Shown: piece by piece, positions 8,862 through 18,943 of the stretch
Position numbering within the stretch: position 1 is the first letter of the stretch
Layout: the number at the start of each line of letters is the position of its first letter
Assembly: GCA_964562015.1 (NCBI GenBank)
Contig: CAZLRH010000029.1
Span: forward strand, 1-41,191
Source of the DNA: CAZLRH01 sp964562015
GTDB taxonomy: Bacteria; Verrucomicrobiota; Verrucomicrobiia; Opitutales; JABDGR01
Reading direction: 5' to 3'
DNA: 41,191 nt
The notes under the pieces: model-generated
What the model saw: only the letters and a program-made list of their open reading frames with translations
What the model was told of the DNA's origin: nothing
Database searches by the model: none
Program-made: the position numbers and the translations under genes

Positions 8862-9281
8862 ATGAAATCCCACCGCCAGGAACTTTGGTTCAAAACGCCG
8901 GCCCGCCGGGCGTTTATCAACATCACGCCGAAAGTACAGGAGGCGTTGCGCGCCAGCCAAATCACCGAAGGACTTTGCCTCGTCAATGCGATGCACATTT
9001 CGGCCAGTGTGTTCATCAACGACGATGAACCGGGCTTGCACGCTGATTTCGAAAAATGGCTGGAAAAAATCGCGCCGGAAAAACCGCACGACCAGTACCG
9101 CCATAATCGCACGGGCGAGGACAATGCCGACGCGCACCTCAAGCGCAGCGTGATGGGCCGCGAAGTGGTGGTCGCCGTGACGGGCGGGCAGCTCGACTTC
9201 GGGCCGTGGGAGCAGATTTTTTACGGCGAATTTGACGGGAAACGCGACAAGCGCGTGCTGGTCAAAATCATCGGCGCCTAG
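8862..9281 (+). CDS. yjbQ: YjbQ/UPF0047 family protein (secondary thiamine-phosphate synthase type)
   Basis: This small conserved protein belongs to a family with weak thiamine-phosphate synthase activity in E. coli YjbQ; its real role is unsettled. The 139-residue protein has the family pattern: FINITPKVQEAL near residues 18-29, LVNAMHISASVFINDDEPGL with the conserved His/Asn/Asp, YRHNRTGEDNADAHLK with the conserved His cluster, and a C-terminal GPWEQIFYGEFDG. It lies 19 nt after modB, where modC would be expected, so it is probably co-transcribed. Its stop codon overlaps that of nuoN on the other strand (a shared CTAG). Confidence 0.9.
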   Translation: MKSHRQELWFKTPARRAFINITPKVQEALRASQITEGLCLVNAMHISASVFINDDEPGLHADFEKWLEKIAPEKPHDQYRHNRTGEDNADAHLKRSVMGREVVVAVTGGQLDFGPWEQIFYGEFDGKRDKRVLVKIIGA

Positions 9282-10831
9282 CGCAGGACGTCGGCGAAAA
9301 AGCCTTGGTACAGGCCGACGAACAACGCGGCCCCCGCAAGGAGGCCGAGCGTGATGCGGCTCCACGAGGAAGGCGTGCGGGGCAGGTCTTCGGCACTGGT
9401 TTCCGGCAAGCCGGCGATGCCGGCCACGCGGAAGAGCGCTTCGCGCATCCAGCCAAAATAGTAGTAAATGGAAATCACCACGCCGACGATGGCGACGCCG
9501 AGCAAACCGAACAATCCGGCGCGGTACGCGGCGATGAAGATCAGCAGTTTGCCAATAAAACCCGCCAGCGGCGGAATGCCCGCCAGCGAGCCGAGCCCAA
9601 TGGCGAGGACGCCACCGAGGAACGGTTGGCGTTTGCCGAGGTCCGCATAATTTTCGAGTTCCTGCGCCTCGTCCTGCGCACCGGCCACATGCGCCATCAC
9701 GCCAAAAACCGCGAGCGAACCGAGCAAATACGTGAACAAATAAAACAACACCGCGCCGGTGGCCCAGGAGACGCCGGGATCCTTTGCCGCGGCCACGACG
9801 CCAATCAACAAATAGCCGGCGTGCGAAATGCCGGACAGGCCCATGAGGCGCTTGACGTTGCGCTGCGTGAGCGCGGCCAAATTGCCAAAAAGGATGGACA
9901 GCACTGCGAGCGTCGAGAGGAGCGGCACCACCAAATGCTTGCCCAACGGGGCAAAGGGGCCGGTGACAAGATTCAGGAGCACCAAAAAGCCGGCGGTTTT
10001 CGACGCCACCGCCAGGAACGCGGTCGTCGGCGTGGGCGCGCCCTGGTAAACATCGGCGATCCAGATTTGGAAAGGCACAGCGCCGATTTTGAAAGCGATT
10101 CCGCACAGCACCATGGCGGCCCCCACCAGCAGGAGGGGGTTGGTGGAGTGTTCAAAAATGATCGGCCCAAGGGTGCTGAAATTCATGGTGTCTTGCGCGA
10201 CCTTTGTCCCGGCCGGCACCAGGGTGCCGGCGGTGCCGCAGAGGAGCACGATGCCGAAAAGCAATATGGCTGAGCTGAGCGCGCCGAGTATCAGGTATTT
10301 TAAACCGGCCTCGAGCGAGAGCGGGCTCGAACGGCAATAGGCCACCAGAATATAGAAACCGACCGTCACCGTTTCCAACGTCACAAACAGGAGCACGAAT
10401 TGCGCGCTTTGGACGAGGAGCATCATCGCCGCGGTTACCACGAGGACGAGATGGTAGAACTCAATGCGGGGGAGCGCCTGCTTTTTAAAATATAACGAGG
10501 CAAGGTAGCAGACCATCACAGAGGTCAGGAGGATTAGCACGCGCCCGGCCTGCCCAGTGGGCGTGAGGACGATCATGCCCTGGAAGAAGGAGGTGTCGGT
10601 CATCCCGGCCAACGTCGGATCGAGGCCCTCAAAGGAAAGATACCAAAGCAGCCCGATGAGCACGAGGAGCTGACCAAAGATGGCGACGCGGGGAATGGAG
10701 TCGTGCCGGTTTTTCGGCAGCAACAATTCCAGCACCAGGAGCAGCAGGGCGATCAGGCCCAGCGTGACTTCCGGCCAGAGGACAATCCACTGGTTCGTGT
10801 CGGTGATGGCTTGGAGGGCGGAGAAATTCAT
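9278..10831 (-). CDS. nuoN: NADH-quinone oxidoreductase subunit N
   Basis: NuoN is one of the three antiporter-like proton-pumping subunits of complex I, in the inner membrane. The 517-residue protein has many hydrophobic helices. It includes the SGISHAGYLLIGVVA segment and the conserved charged positions in IADVYQGAPTPTTAFLAVASK, which is characteristic of NuoN. It is the last gene of the nuo operon and overlaps nuoM by 4 nt. Its stop codon is interleaved with the convergent yjbQ stop, so the two transcription units meet with no spacer and no visible terminator. Confidence 0.95.
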   Translation of the reverse strand: MNFSALQAITDTNQWIVLWPEVTLGLIALLLLVLELLLPKNRHDSIPRVAIFGQLLVLIGLLWYLSFEGLDPTLAGMTDTSFFQGMIVLTPTGQAGRVLILLTSVMVCYLASLYFKKQALPRIEFYHLVLVVTAAMMLLVQSAQFVLLFVTLETVTVGFYILVAYCRSSPLSLEAGLKYLILGALSSAILLFGIVLLCGTAGTLVPAGTKVAQDTMNFSTLGPIIFEHSTNPLLLVGAAMVLCGIAFKIGAVPFQIWIADVYQGAPTPTTAFLAVASKTAGFLVLLNLVTGPFAPLGKHLVVPLLSTLAVLSILFGNLAALTQRNVKRLMGLSGISHAGYLLIGVVAAAKDPGVSWATGAVLFYLFTYLLGSLAVFGVMAHVAGAQDEAQELENYADLGKRQPFLGGVLAIGLGSLAGIPPLAGFIGKLLIFIAAYRAGLFGLLGVAIVGVVISIYYYFGWMREALFRVAGIAGLPETSAEDLPRTPSSWSRITLGLLAGAALFVGLYQGFFADVLR

Positions 10832-12399
10832 GGCTGGACAGGGGCCGCGGGTTTAACGGTGGCCGTGGGTGGGGTCGCCGAGGTTGGCGAGGGGCGATAA
10901 GCGCCGGGCAAGGCGGCGTCGATGCCGCGGGTCAAGGACGAGGGCCAGAAGCCGACCAGGAGTAAGGTGCCGAGCAGGAGCATAGCCGGCCAGCGTTCGT
11001 GCGCGCGGATGTCGGCAATGGGACCGTCGAAAAGTGTTTGAAACGCCGGCGTGGGACTGCCGAAGAAAATCCGCGAGACCGCGCGCAGCCCGTAAATGGC
11101 GGAAATCACGACCCCGGTGGCGGCCAGCACCATCATCAGCGGACGGTATTCCCACAAGGCGAGGAAAACGGAAAATTCGCCCCAGAAATTGGCGAAGCCG
11201 GGCAGACCGATGCCCGCGAGGGTGGCGGCGACGAAAAAGCCCGAAAGCACCGGCGCCTTCTGGCACAGGCCGCCCATCGCGCCCATATCGTAAGTGCCGG
11301 TGCGTTTAAAAATCGCATCGCCCAGCAAAAATAACGCCGCCACGGAAAGGCCGTGCGCGAACATCAGCAACGCCGCGCCGCCCGCACCCAGCGCACTCAC
11401 ACACACCAGACCGAGGAAAATATAGCCCATGTGCATGACCGAGCTGTAACCGAGCATTACCTTCAAATCGCGCTGGGCAATCGTGACGGCGCCAATGATG
11501 ACGACGTTGCCGAGCGCCAGCCAGGCGAGCGTATGGCTCCAATACTCCAATCCCAGCGGCAGCAACGGTATCGCGATTTGCAAAAGGCCGTAGAGGCCGA
11601 ATTTTTTTAACACCCCGGCGTGCAGCATGGCGGCCGGCGTGGGCGCCGCGGCGTAACCGGCGGGAGCCCAGGTGTGAAACGGCCACAACGAAACCAGAAT
11701 GCCGAAGCCAAACATGAGCAGGCCAAAGATGTGATGCTGGGTTTTCGCGCCCATGGTCGGAGTGTTCGCCATATTCTGCAGGTCCTGCAGGCTGAAGCTG
11801 TTGATGTCGCTCGCGCTATAGAGCGCAATCAACCCGATGAGCGAGAGCATCGCGCCGAGGGTCAGGTAAATGGTCATTTCCAGCGCGGCGGCACGGCCAC
11901 CCGGGCCGCCCCACCAGCCGATGAGGATGAAAGTGGGAATCAGCGCAAACTCGTGGAAGAAGTAAAAGTAAAACAAATCCATCGACGCGAACACCCCGCA
12001 CACGCCGCTGACCATGAACAGCACGAGCCCGAGGTAGGCGTTCTTGCGGTCCACCGTCGAGTTGATGGCGTACGAACCCGCCGCGAGGCCCACGATGCCG
12101 GCCAGCACAAACATCGGCAGGGAGAGTCCGTTCAAGCCGAGCCTGAGGCTGATGCCGAAATAATCCAGGCCGGTGCTGAAATTCGAGGTAAGTTGGAGGC
12201 CCCGGAGATTATCCGCGGTGGGCAACGTGTACGTCATCCACGCATAAATCCCCACAGCCGCCGGCACCACAAAGCCGAGCCACGCCAGCACCCGTGCCAC
12301 GCCCTCCGGCAGGCGGCGACCGCCCGCGACCAGCACCAATCCCGTGATAAACGGCACGGCGATGGCCAGCGGCAGCAGCAAGTATTTATCGGGAATCAT
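10828..12399 (-). CDS. nuoM: NADH-quinone oxidoreductase subunit M
   Basis: NuoM is an antiporter-like proton-channel subunit of complex I. The 523-residue, highly hydrophobic protein shows FYFFHEFALIPTFILIGWWGG with the conserved membrane Glu, PFHTWAPAGYAAAPTPAAMLHAGVLKKFG (residues about 232-260) and GYSSVMHMGYIFLG, all classical NuoM. The C-terminal tail is rich in Pro/Ala/Thr and is longer than usual. The gene lies 15 nt after nuoL and its stop overlaps the nuoN start. Confidence 0.95.
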   Translation of the reverse strand: MIPDKYLLLPLAIAVPFITGLVLVAGGRRLPEGVARVLAWLGFVVPAAVGIYAWMTYTLPTADNLRGLQLTSNFSTGLDYFGISLRLGLNGLSLPMFVLAGIVGLAAGSYAINSTVDRKNAYLGLVLFMVSGVCGVFASMDLFYFYFFHEFALIPTFILIGWWGGPGGRAAALEMTIYLTLGAMLSLIGLIALYSASDINSFSLQDLQNMANTPTMGAKTQHHIFGLLMFGFGILVSLWPFHTWAPAGYAAAPTPAAMLHAGVLKKFGLYGLLQIAIPLLPLGLEYWSHTLAWLALGNVVIIGAVTIAQRDLKVMLGYSSVMHMGYIFLGLVCVSALGAGGAALLMFAHGLSVAALFLLGDAIFKRTGTYDMGAMGGLCQKAPVLSGFFVAATLAGIGLPGFANFWGEFSVFLALWEYRPLMMVLAATGVVISAIYGLRAVSRIFFGSPTPAFQTLFDGPIADIRAHERWPAMLLLGTLLLVGFWPSSLTRGIDAALPGAYRPSPTSATPPTATVKPAAPVQP

Positions 12400-12414
12400 G
12401 AAGTGAACAAAAAG

Positions 12415-14337
<1,923 letters not shown>

Positions 14338-14352
14338 GAAGAAAAGCGGCGG

Positions 14353-14658
14353 TTAGTTTTTCAGGTAATTGAGCTGGTCCACCTGCACGGTGCGGCGGCG
14401 GCGGTACAGCGCGACGATGATGGCGAGGCCCACGGCGACTTCCGCGGCGGCCACGGTAATGATGAAAAAGACGAAGAGCGCGCCGTCCATCGTGTTGTTG
14501 TAACGCGAGAACGCCACCAACCCGAGCGTGCTCGCGCTCAGCATCAGCTCGAGGCACATGTAGATGACCAGCGTGTTGCGGCGCACGAGCACCCCCGCAA
14601 ACCCGATGGCGAAGAGTGCGCTGGCGACGGTCAGGTAGGCTTGGAGTCCGGGATTCAT
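14353..14658 (-). CDS. nuoK: NADH-quinone oxidoreductase subunit K
   Basis: NuoK is a small three-helix membrane subunit of complex I, equivalent to ND4L. The 101-residue protein has normal length and the conserved membrane glutamates: one in YMCLELMLSASTLGLVAFSR (residues about 33-52) and one in VAAAEVAVGLAIIVALYRRR, typical of the proton-path region. It overlaps the nuoJ stop by 4 nt and is followed by nuoL after 15 nt. Confidence 0.95.
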   Translation of the reverse strand: MNPGLQAYLTVASALFAIGFAGVLVRRNTLVIYMCLELMLSASTLGLVAFSRYNNTMDGALFVFFIITVAAAEVAVGLAIIVALYRRRRTVQVDQLNYLKN

Positions 14659-15221
14659 TGCGGGGGCGGCAAGGGGCTGCGGGAGTCGCGCGAGGATTCC
14701 GTGGAGGGACGCTTGCTCAACACGATCACACCGACCATCGCGATGAGCAGCAAAAAGCCCGTGACTTGAAAAGGCAGCATGTACTTGGTGAAAAGGCCGT
14801 AACCAAAAGCTTTCGCGGATGTCGCATAGGCGAGCGGGTTATTCGCGGGCGCGAGCGCCGCGGCCTGCACGGAGGGAGGCGTGACGGGAAAAGTGTAATG
14901 ATCCGCGAGCCACTTTGCGCCGACCGCCAGAATCAAAAGCGCCAGCACGCCCGCGAGCGCATTGGGGGCGGTGACGGGTCGGCCGGCCTCGGTGTCCAGC
15001 AGCATGATGATGAAAAGAAACAGCACCATGACGGCGCCGGCGTACACGACGACTTGCAACATCGCCAGAAAGTACGCGTGCAGCAGGCCGAAGAGCGCGG
15101 CGACACCCACGAGGGCCACGATCATGCACATGGCGCTGTTGACCGGGTTGCGGTTAAACACCACGAACAGCGCGCCGACCAGCGTGAGCGCGGAAAAGAA
15201 GTAGAAGAAAAAGGCGGCCAT
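14655..15221 (-). CDS. nuoJ: NADH-quinone oxidoreductase subunit J
   Basis: NuoJ is the ND6-like membrane subunit, involved in the pi-bulge helix that couples quinone chemistry to pumping. From the ATG at 15221 the protein has 188 residues. It starts MAAFFFYFFSALTLVGALFVV and carries the diagnostic VVYAGAVMVLFLFIIMLLD (about residues 56-74). The frame stays open further upstream, but that part is Arg/Ser-rich and overlaps the intergenic region, so the internal ATG is preferred. The gene is between nuoI (34 nt gap) and nuoK (4-nt overlap). Confidence 0.94.
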   Translation of the reverse strand: MAAFFFYFFSALTLVGALFVVFNRNPVNSAMCMIVALVGVAALFGLLHAYFLAMLQVVVYAGAVMVLFLFIIMLLDTEAGRPVTAPNALAGVLALLILAVGAKWLADHYTFPVTPPSVQAAALAPANNPLAYATSAKAFGYGLFTKYMLPFQVTGFLLLIAMVGVIVLSKRPSTESSRDSRSPLPPPQ

Positions 15222-15255
15222 GGTGGAAACAGCGGAGCGCGACCAACGCGACACC

Positions 15256-15801
15256 CTAGTGGTGCCCTCCCTCGGCGTGGGCTTTTTCAGCGGCGAGCTT
15301 CTTGTCCCATTTCCGGTACGGGTCCGGGCGCGTGCCGCCGAGTTCATAAAGTTTCTTTTTGTCGTGCACCAGGGAGGCGCGGGTCAGCCCCGCGATGGAA
15401 TAAACATCCTGGAGCCAGATGGCCTCCTCGGGGCAGACCTCCTCGCACAAGCCGCAATAAATGCAGCGGAGCATGTTGATCTCAAATTCCTTCGGGGCCT
15501 TTTCGACGTGCGCCGTCGGGGCGTCGAAGGGAATTTCCCCCGGCGTGATGCGAATGGCCTTGGGCGGGCAGACAAACTCGCAAAGCTGGCAGGAGACGCA
15601 TTTTTCGCGGCCTTCCGGGTCCTTCACCAAAGTGGGCGCGCCGCGGTAGCCCGGCGGAATCGTCGGGCGCTGCTCGGGATATTCGAGGGTTTCCGCGCGG
15701 CGGAACATGTTGACCAGCGTCACGCGCAACCCGCCGAGGATTTGCGGCAGATAGGTACGCTCCCAAAAGGTGAGCGGTTTGCGTTCGATGACTTTGGCCA
15801 T
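15256..15801 (-). CDS. nuoI: NADH-quinone oxidoreductase subunit I (2 x 4Fe-4S)
   Basis: NuoI is the ferredoxin-like subunit carrying clusters N6a and N6b in the peripheral arm. From the ATG at 15801 the protein has 181 residues. It contains two 4Fe-4S motifs, CVSCQLCEFVCPPKA (about residues 66-80) and CIYCGLCEEVCPEEA (about 111-125), with the expected spacing. A His-rich end (HAEGGHH) is present. The open frame extends far upstream into nuoH on the same strand, in a different frame; that part is a shadow. It lies 23 nt after nuoH. Confidence 0.95.
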   Translation of the reverse strand: MAKVIERKPLTFWERTYLPQILGGLRVTLVNMFRRAETLEYPEQRPTIPPGYRGAPTLVKDPEGREKCVSCQLCEFVCPPKAIRITPGEIPFDAPTAHVEKAPKEFEINMLRCIYCGLCEEVCPEEAIWLQDVYSIAGLTRASLVHDKKKLYELGGTRPDPYRKWDKKLAAEKAHAEGGHH

Positions 15802-15824
15802 GGCGGAAAGAGGTTGAGGATGAA

Positions 15825-16973
15825 TCAGAGGTTCGGGAAGACGGCGAAGAGAATCAGATAGAAGAAAAGATTGGCCACCGCGAGCGGCAGCAGGACATTC
15901 CAGCCCAGCTTCATCACCTGGTCGTAGCGAAAACGCGGAATGGTCCAGCGAATCCAGATGAAGAGAAACACAAACGAAAGCACCTTCGCGAGGAACCACA
16001 GCACCGACAGCACCGAGCCCACGACGTTGTGCGGCCAGGGGTCGGGGATGTACGGGAAGAAATTCCACCCGCCCAGAAAGAGCACCACGAACACCGCCGA
16101 ACCCACAAGCATGTGCGCGTATTCCGCCACGAAAAAGAAGCCGAACTTGAAACTGCCGTACTCGGTGTGGAAACCGCCGACCAGGTCCGTCTCGGACTCC
16201 GCCATGTCGAACGGCAGGCGGTTGGTTTCGGCGAATACCGACACGAGAAACACGAGCGCCGAGACCGGCTGCCAGAACAGCAGCCACAGGTGTTCCTGCG
16301 ATTGCACGATGTCAAAAAGGTTCAACGGGCTGACAGGGCCGCCAACTTCCAGCGACCCAAGTGGAGCCATGGGCCTGGCCGACCACAGAAAGACGGGCAG
16401 GATGGAGACACCCATCGCGAGTTCGTAGGAAATCAATTGCGCCGAGGCGCGAATACCACCGAGAAACGGGTATTTGCTGTTCGACGACCAACCCGCGAGC
16501 ACCAGGCCGTACACGCCGAGCGAACTGACCGCGAGAATGAAGAGCAGGCCGACATCGAGATTCGCCAGGACGAGCGGCTGCGCCGCGTGCTGGTCGTTCC
16601 ACCAAATGCCGAAGGGCAGGACGGTGCAGGTGGTGAGCGCCGGCACGAGCGACAAGCACGGCGCGAGGATGTAGTAGAATTTTTTGACGTGTTTCGGGGT
16701 GACGCTCTCCTTGAACAAGAACTTCAAACCATCCGCGATGGGTTGCGAGAGCCCGTTGCGCTGCACAAACGGGCCGAGAACCGGGATGTAGGCCAGAATG
16801 GGCAGAATGGTGCGATTCGGCCCGACGCGATTCTGGATCCAACTACTGATCTTGCGCTCGGCCAGCACGGCATACGCGCAAATAGTCATCAGCACGATGA
16901 TCACGAGCAGCGCGTACACGGTGTGCCAGACTAGGTAGGTCACCGTGGGCGAAGTTATGTAGGGCAGAGCCAT
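15825..16973 (-). CDS. nuoH: NADH-quinone oxidoreductase subunit H
   Basis: NuoH is the ND1-like membrane subunit that forms the quinone chamber with NuoB and NuoD. The 382-residue protein has about eight helices. Family features include AERKISSWIQNRVGPNR (about residues 33-49), LKFLFKESVTPKH, the GWSSNSKYPFLGGIRASAQLISYELAMG loop with its conserved charged residues, and NRLPFDMAESETDLVGGFHTEYGSFKFGFFFVAEY in the C-terminal half. Between nuoG and nuoH there is a 134-nt AT-rich spacer with repeated words rather than the tight spacing seen downstream. Confidence 0.96.
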   Translation of the reverse strand: MALPYITSPTVTYLVWHTVYALLVIIVLMTICAYAVLAERKISSWIQNRVGPNRTILPILAYIPVLGPFVQRNGLSQPIADGLKFLFKESVTPKHVKKFYYILAPCLSLVPALTTCTVLPFGIWWNDQHAAQPLVLANLDVGLLFILAVSSLGVYGLVLAGWSSNSKYPFLGGIRASAQLISYELAMGVSILPVFLWSARPMAPLGSLEVGGPVSPLNLFDIVQSQEHLWLLFWQPVSALVFLVSVFAETNRLPFDMAESETDLVGGFHTEYGSFKFGFFFVAEYAHMLVGSAVFVVLFLGGWNFFPYIPDPWPHNVVGSVLSVLWFLAKVLSFVFLFIWIRWTIPRFRYDQVMKLGWNVLLPLAVANLFFYLILFAVFPNL

Positions 16974-17107
16974 GAAGCGGAAGAAGTGTTCTAGTTCTTA
17001 GTTCTCTAGTTTCTAGTTTTTTAGTTATTAGTTTCTAGTTGTCAGTTCGGAGTTCGGAAAAATCGGTGGGAATCTGTGAAATCTGTGGAAAAATTTTCTG
17101 CTAAGGC
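16974..17107. repeat. AT-rich repeat spacer between nuoG and nuoH
   Basis: This 134-nt non-coding spacer is dominated by iterated short words of the type TTCTAGTT, TTAGTT and CTAGTTT between about 16990 and 17045. It then has AGTTCGGAGTTCGG and a run AATCTGTGAAATCTGTGG (direct repeat of AATCTGTG). It stands out against the GC-rich genes on both sides. No ORF or clear terminator is seen. Related words recur in the nuoE/nuoF spacer, which suggests a family of intergenic repeats. Confidence 0.55.
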
Positions 17108-18805
17108 TTAGCCCGCCTTGACGGCGGTGACGGCGGCGGGATCGTAGTGGAGCGATTTGCCCTCGGGGAAAACGAGATGGGCCCAGGCCGTGGCGGGCAC
17201 GCTGCGTCCCTGGCCGCCGAGGCTGCCCCACGTCCAGCCCGCGAGTTGCGGCAGGCGCGCCGTCATGCTTTCCCAAAGGAGTTCGGGAGCCGCGGCAATT
17301 TTTTCCCCGTTGACCAACTCCAGCAGGCGCGCGAGCACTTGGGCGTCCGGCACGGTGCCCGCGGGACCGGGGACGGCCTGGAAAAAGCGCTGGGCGCGCC
17401 ATTGTTGGTTCACGAACGAACCGCTTTTTTCAAACACGGTCAGGCCGGGCAACACCACCTGCGCGAGGTCGCTCGTGCGGTTGCCATGGGTGCCGAGATA
17501 AATCACCTGCACGCCGCGCAATTGGTCGTCGCTGAAACCCAGCGCCGACAAATCTTCGTGGACGACCAAGAGGGTCTTAATCGTACCCATTTCGACCTTG
17601 CCACGCAGATCGTCGAGGTTGGCCGCCGGGAGTTCTTTCACCAAGCCGGTGAGAAACGCGCCGCGCAAGTTCGGCGTGGCATCGTTGGAAATCAACAGGC
17701 TGTCGCCTGCGCGCTCGTGCCGCACCAAGGCCACGGGACCCGGTTCCGCGCCGATGATTTGGCGCAAAAGGAACTGCTCCTCGACGCTACTGTGGGACGA
17801 GCCGACGTAGCCGACGCCGCCGGCCTTCAGCAACTGCGCGGCCTTGGCCAGCGCTTTTTCGGCCGTGGTCTTACAGTTGTCCACGGCGAAGAAATCGATG
17901 CGATTCGGGGCTTCGACCGCCTTGAAAAGCTCGCGGCCGGTATCGGCCATCCAGCAATCGTTGACGGCGTCGTTGTCGCGCGGGGTGATGCGATAGATTT
18001 TGCCCTCGCGGCTCCAGACCTCGGTGTTCACGCCCACGCTGCTCTCGGTGCAAATGCTCGGCGCGGGCTTGAGGAACCAGACGCGCATCTTGAAGCGGAA
18101 ATCCGTGCTGGTGAGCGCGCCGACCGGGCAGATGTCCACGGTGTTCAGCGAGTAATTGTTGTTCAACTCGCGGCCGGGATAACATGTGAGCGTCGAGTAG
18201 CTGCCACGGTCCACAAAGCCCAGCACGTCGTCTTTCGCGACTTCCTGGCAGAAGCGCACGCAGCGCGAGCACAGGATGCAGCGCTCGTCGTCGAGTGTGA
18301 CGCGCGGCCCGAGCTGGGTGCGCTTGGGCTTCACGTTTTTTTCCTCGACGAACCGGCTGTAGCCGCGCCCGTAATCGGTGGCGAATTCCTGCAACTTGCA
18401 CTCGCCGGCCTGGTCGCAAATCGGGCAATCGAGCGGATGGTTGACGAGCAAAAATTCCATCACGCCCTGCTGGCAGTCCTTCACTAGTGGCGTGGCGGTG
18501 CGCACATGCAGCCCGGGCGAGCAATTCGTCGTACAGGCGACATTGGGCTTCGGCCCCCAGCCAATCTTCGGCTTGCCGTCGGCCTCGAGCACGGGCTGGT
18601 TCGTCGCGCGGTCGCGCATGGGCATGCCGGTCTCGACGAGGCACATGCGGCAATTGCCCGCCACCGTAAGCTTCGGATGATAGCAGTAGTGCGGAATCTC
18701 GATGCCGAACTGCGCGAGCGCATCAATCAAGTTCATCCCGGCGGCCACAGACAATTCGCGGCCGTCCACATTGATGGTAACTAGATTGGAGGGAGAGGCG
18801 GACAT
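17108..18805 (-). CDS. nuoG: NADH-quinone oxidoreductase subunit G
   Basis: NuoG is the large iron-sulfur subunit of the NADH-dehydrogenase module. From the ATG at 18805 the protein has 565 residues, shorter than E. coli NuoG (about 900). The N-terminal part has the N1b [2Fe-2S] set (HYCYHP, CRMC), the N5 motif HPLDCPICDQAGEC with its His ligand, and the N4 motif CILCSRCVRFCQE. The region where some NuoG proteins have the N7 four-cysteine motif reads ICTESSVGVNTEV, with the later cysteines absent, so N7 is probably missing. The C-terminal molybdopterin-like domain is reduced. A TTG at 18817 is in frame, but the ATG is preferred. Confidence 0.93.
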   Translation of the reverse strand: MSASPSNLVTINVDGRELSVAAGMNLIDALAQFGIEIPHYCYHPKLTVAGNCRMCLVETGMPMRDRATNQPVLEADGKPKIGWGPKPNVACTTNCSPGLHVRTATPLVKDCQQGVMEFLLVNHPLDCPICDQAGECKLQEFATDYGRGYSRFVEEKNVKPKRTQLGPRVTLDDERCILCSRCVRFCQEVAKDDVLGFVDRGSYSTLTCYPGRELNNNYSLNTVDICPVGALTSTDFRFKMRVWFLKPAPSICTESSVGVNTEVWSREGKIYRITPRDNDAVNDCWMADTGRELFKAVEAPNRIDFFAVDNCKTTAEKALAKAAQLLKAGGVGYVGSSHSSVEEQFLLRQIIGAEPGPVALVRHERAGDSLLISNDATPNLRGAFLTGLVKELPAANLDDLRGKVEMGTIKTLLVVHEDLSALGFSDDQLRGVQVIYLGTHGNRTSDLAQVVLPGLTVFEKSGSFVNQQWRAQRFFQAVPGPAGTVPDAQVLARLLELVNGEKIAAAPELLWESMTARLPQLAGWTWGSLGGQGRSVPATAWAHLVFPEGKSLHYDPAAVTAVKAG

Positions 18806-18943
18806 GGCGGGGAACAAAGTATAAGTGATAAGCGATAAATGCTAAGTGGAAGAAGGATAGTGAAGATTTTCGACGAGAGGAGGAGTGGGTGGAAAGAGGG
18901 AATGGCGTCTTAGTTTAGCATTTATAATTTATCGTTGATCAAT
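18806..18943. repeat. AT-rich repeat spacer between nuoF and nuoG
   Basis: This 138-nt non-coding spacer is A/T-rich. The left part has words like AAGTGATAAGCGATAAATGCTAA, given here only as a description of about 18820-18845. The right part, about 18910-18940, has the inverted partner TTAGCATTT and TTTATCG, so the two ends can pair imperfectly. No ORF is present. It resembles the other nuo spacers in composition and in its position between otherwise co-directional genes. Confidence 0.5.
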
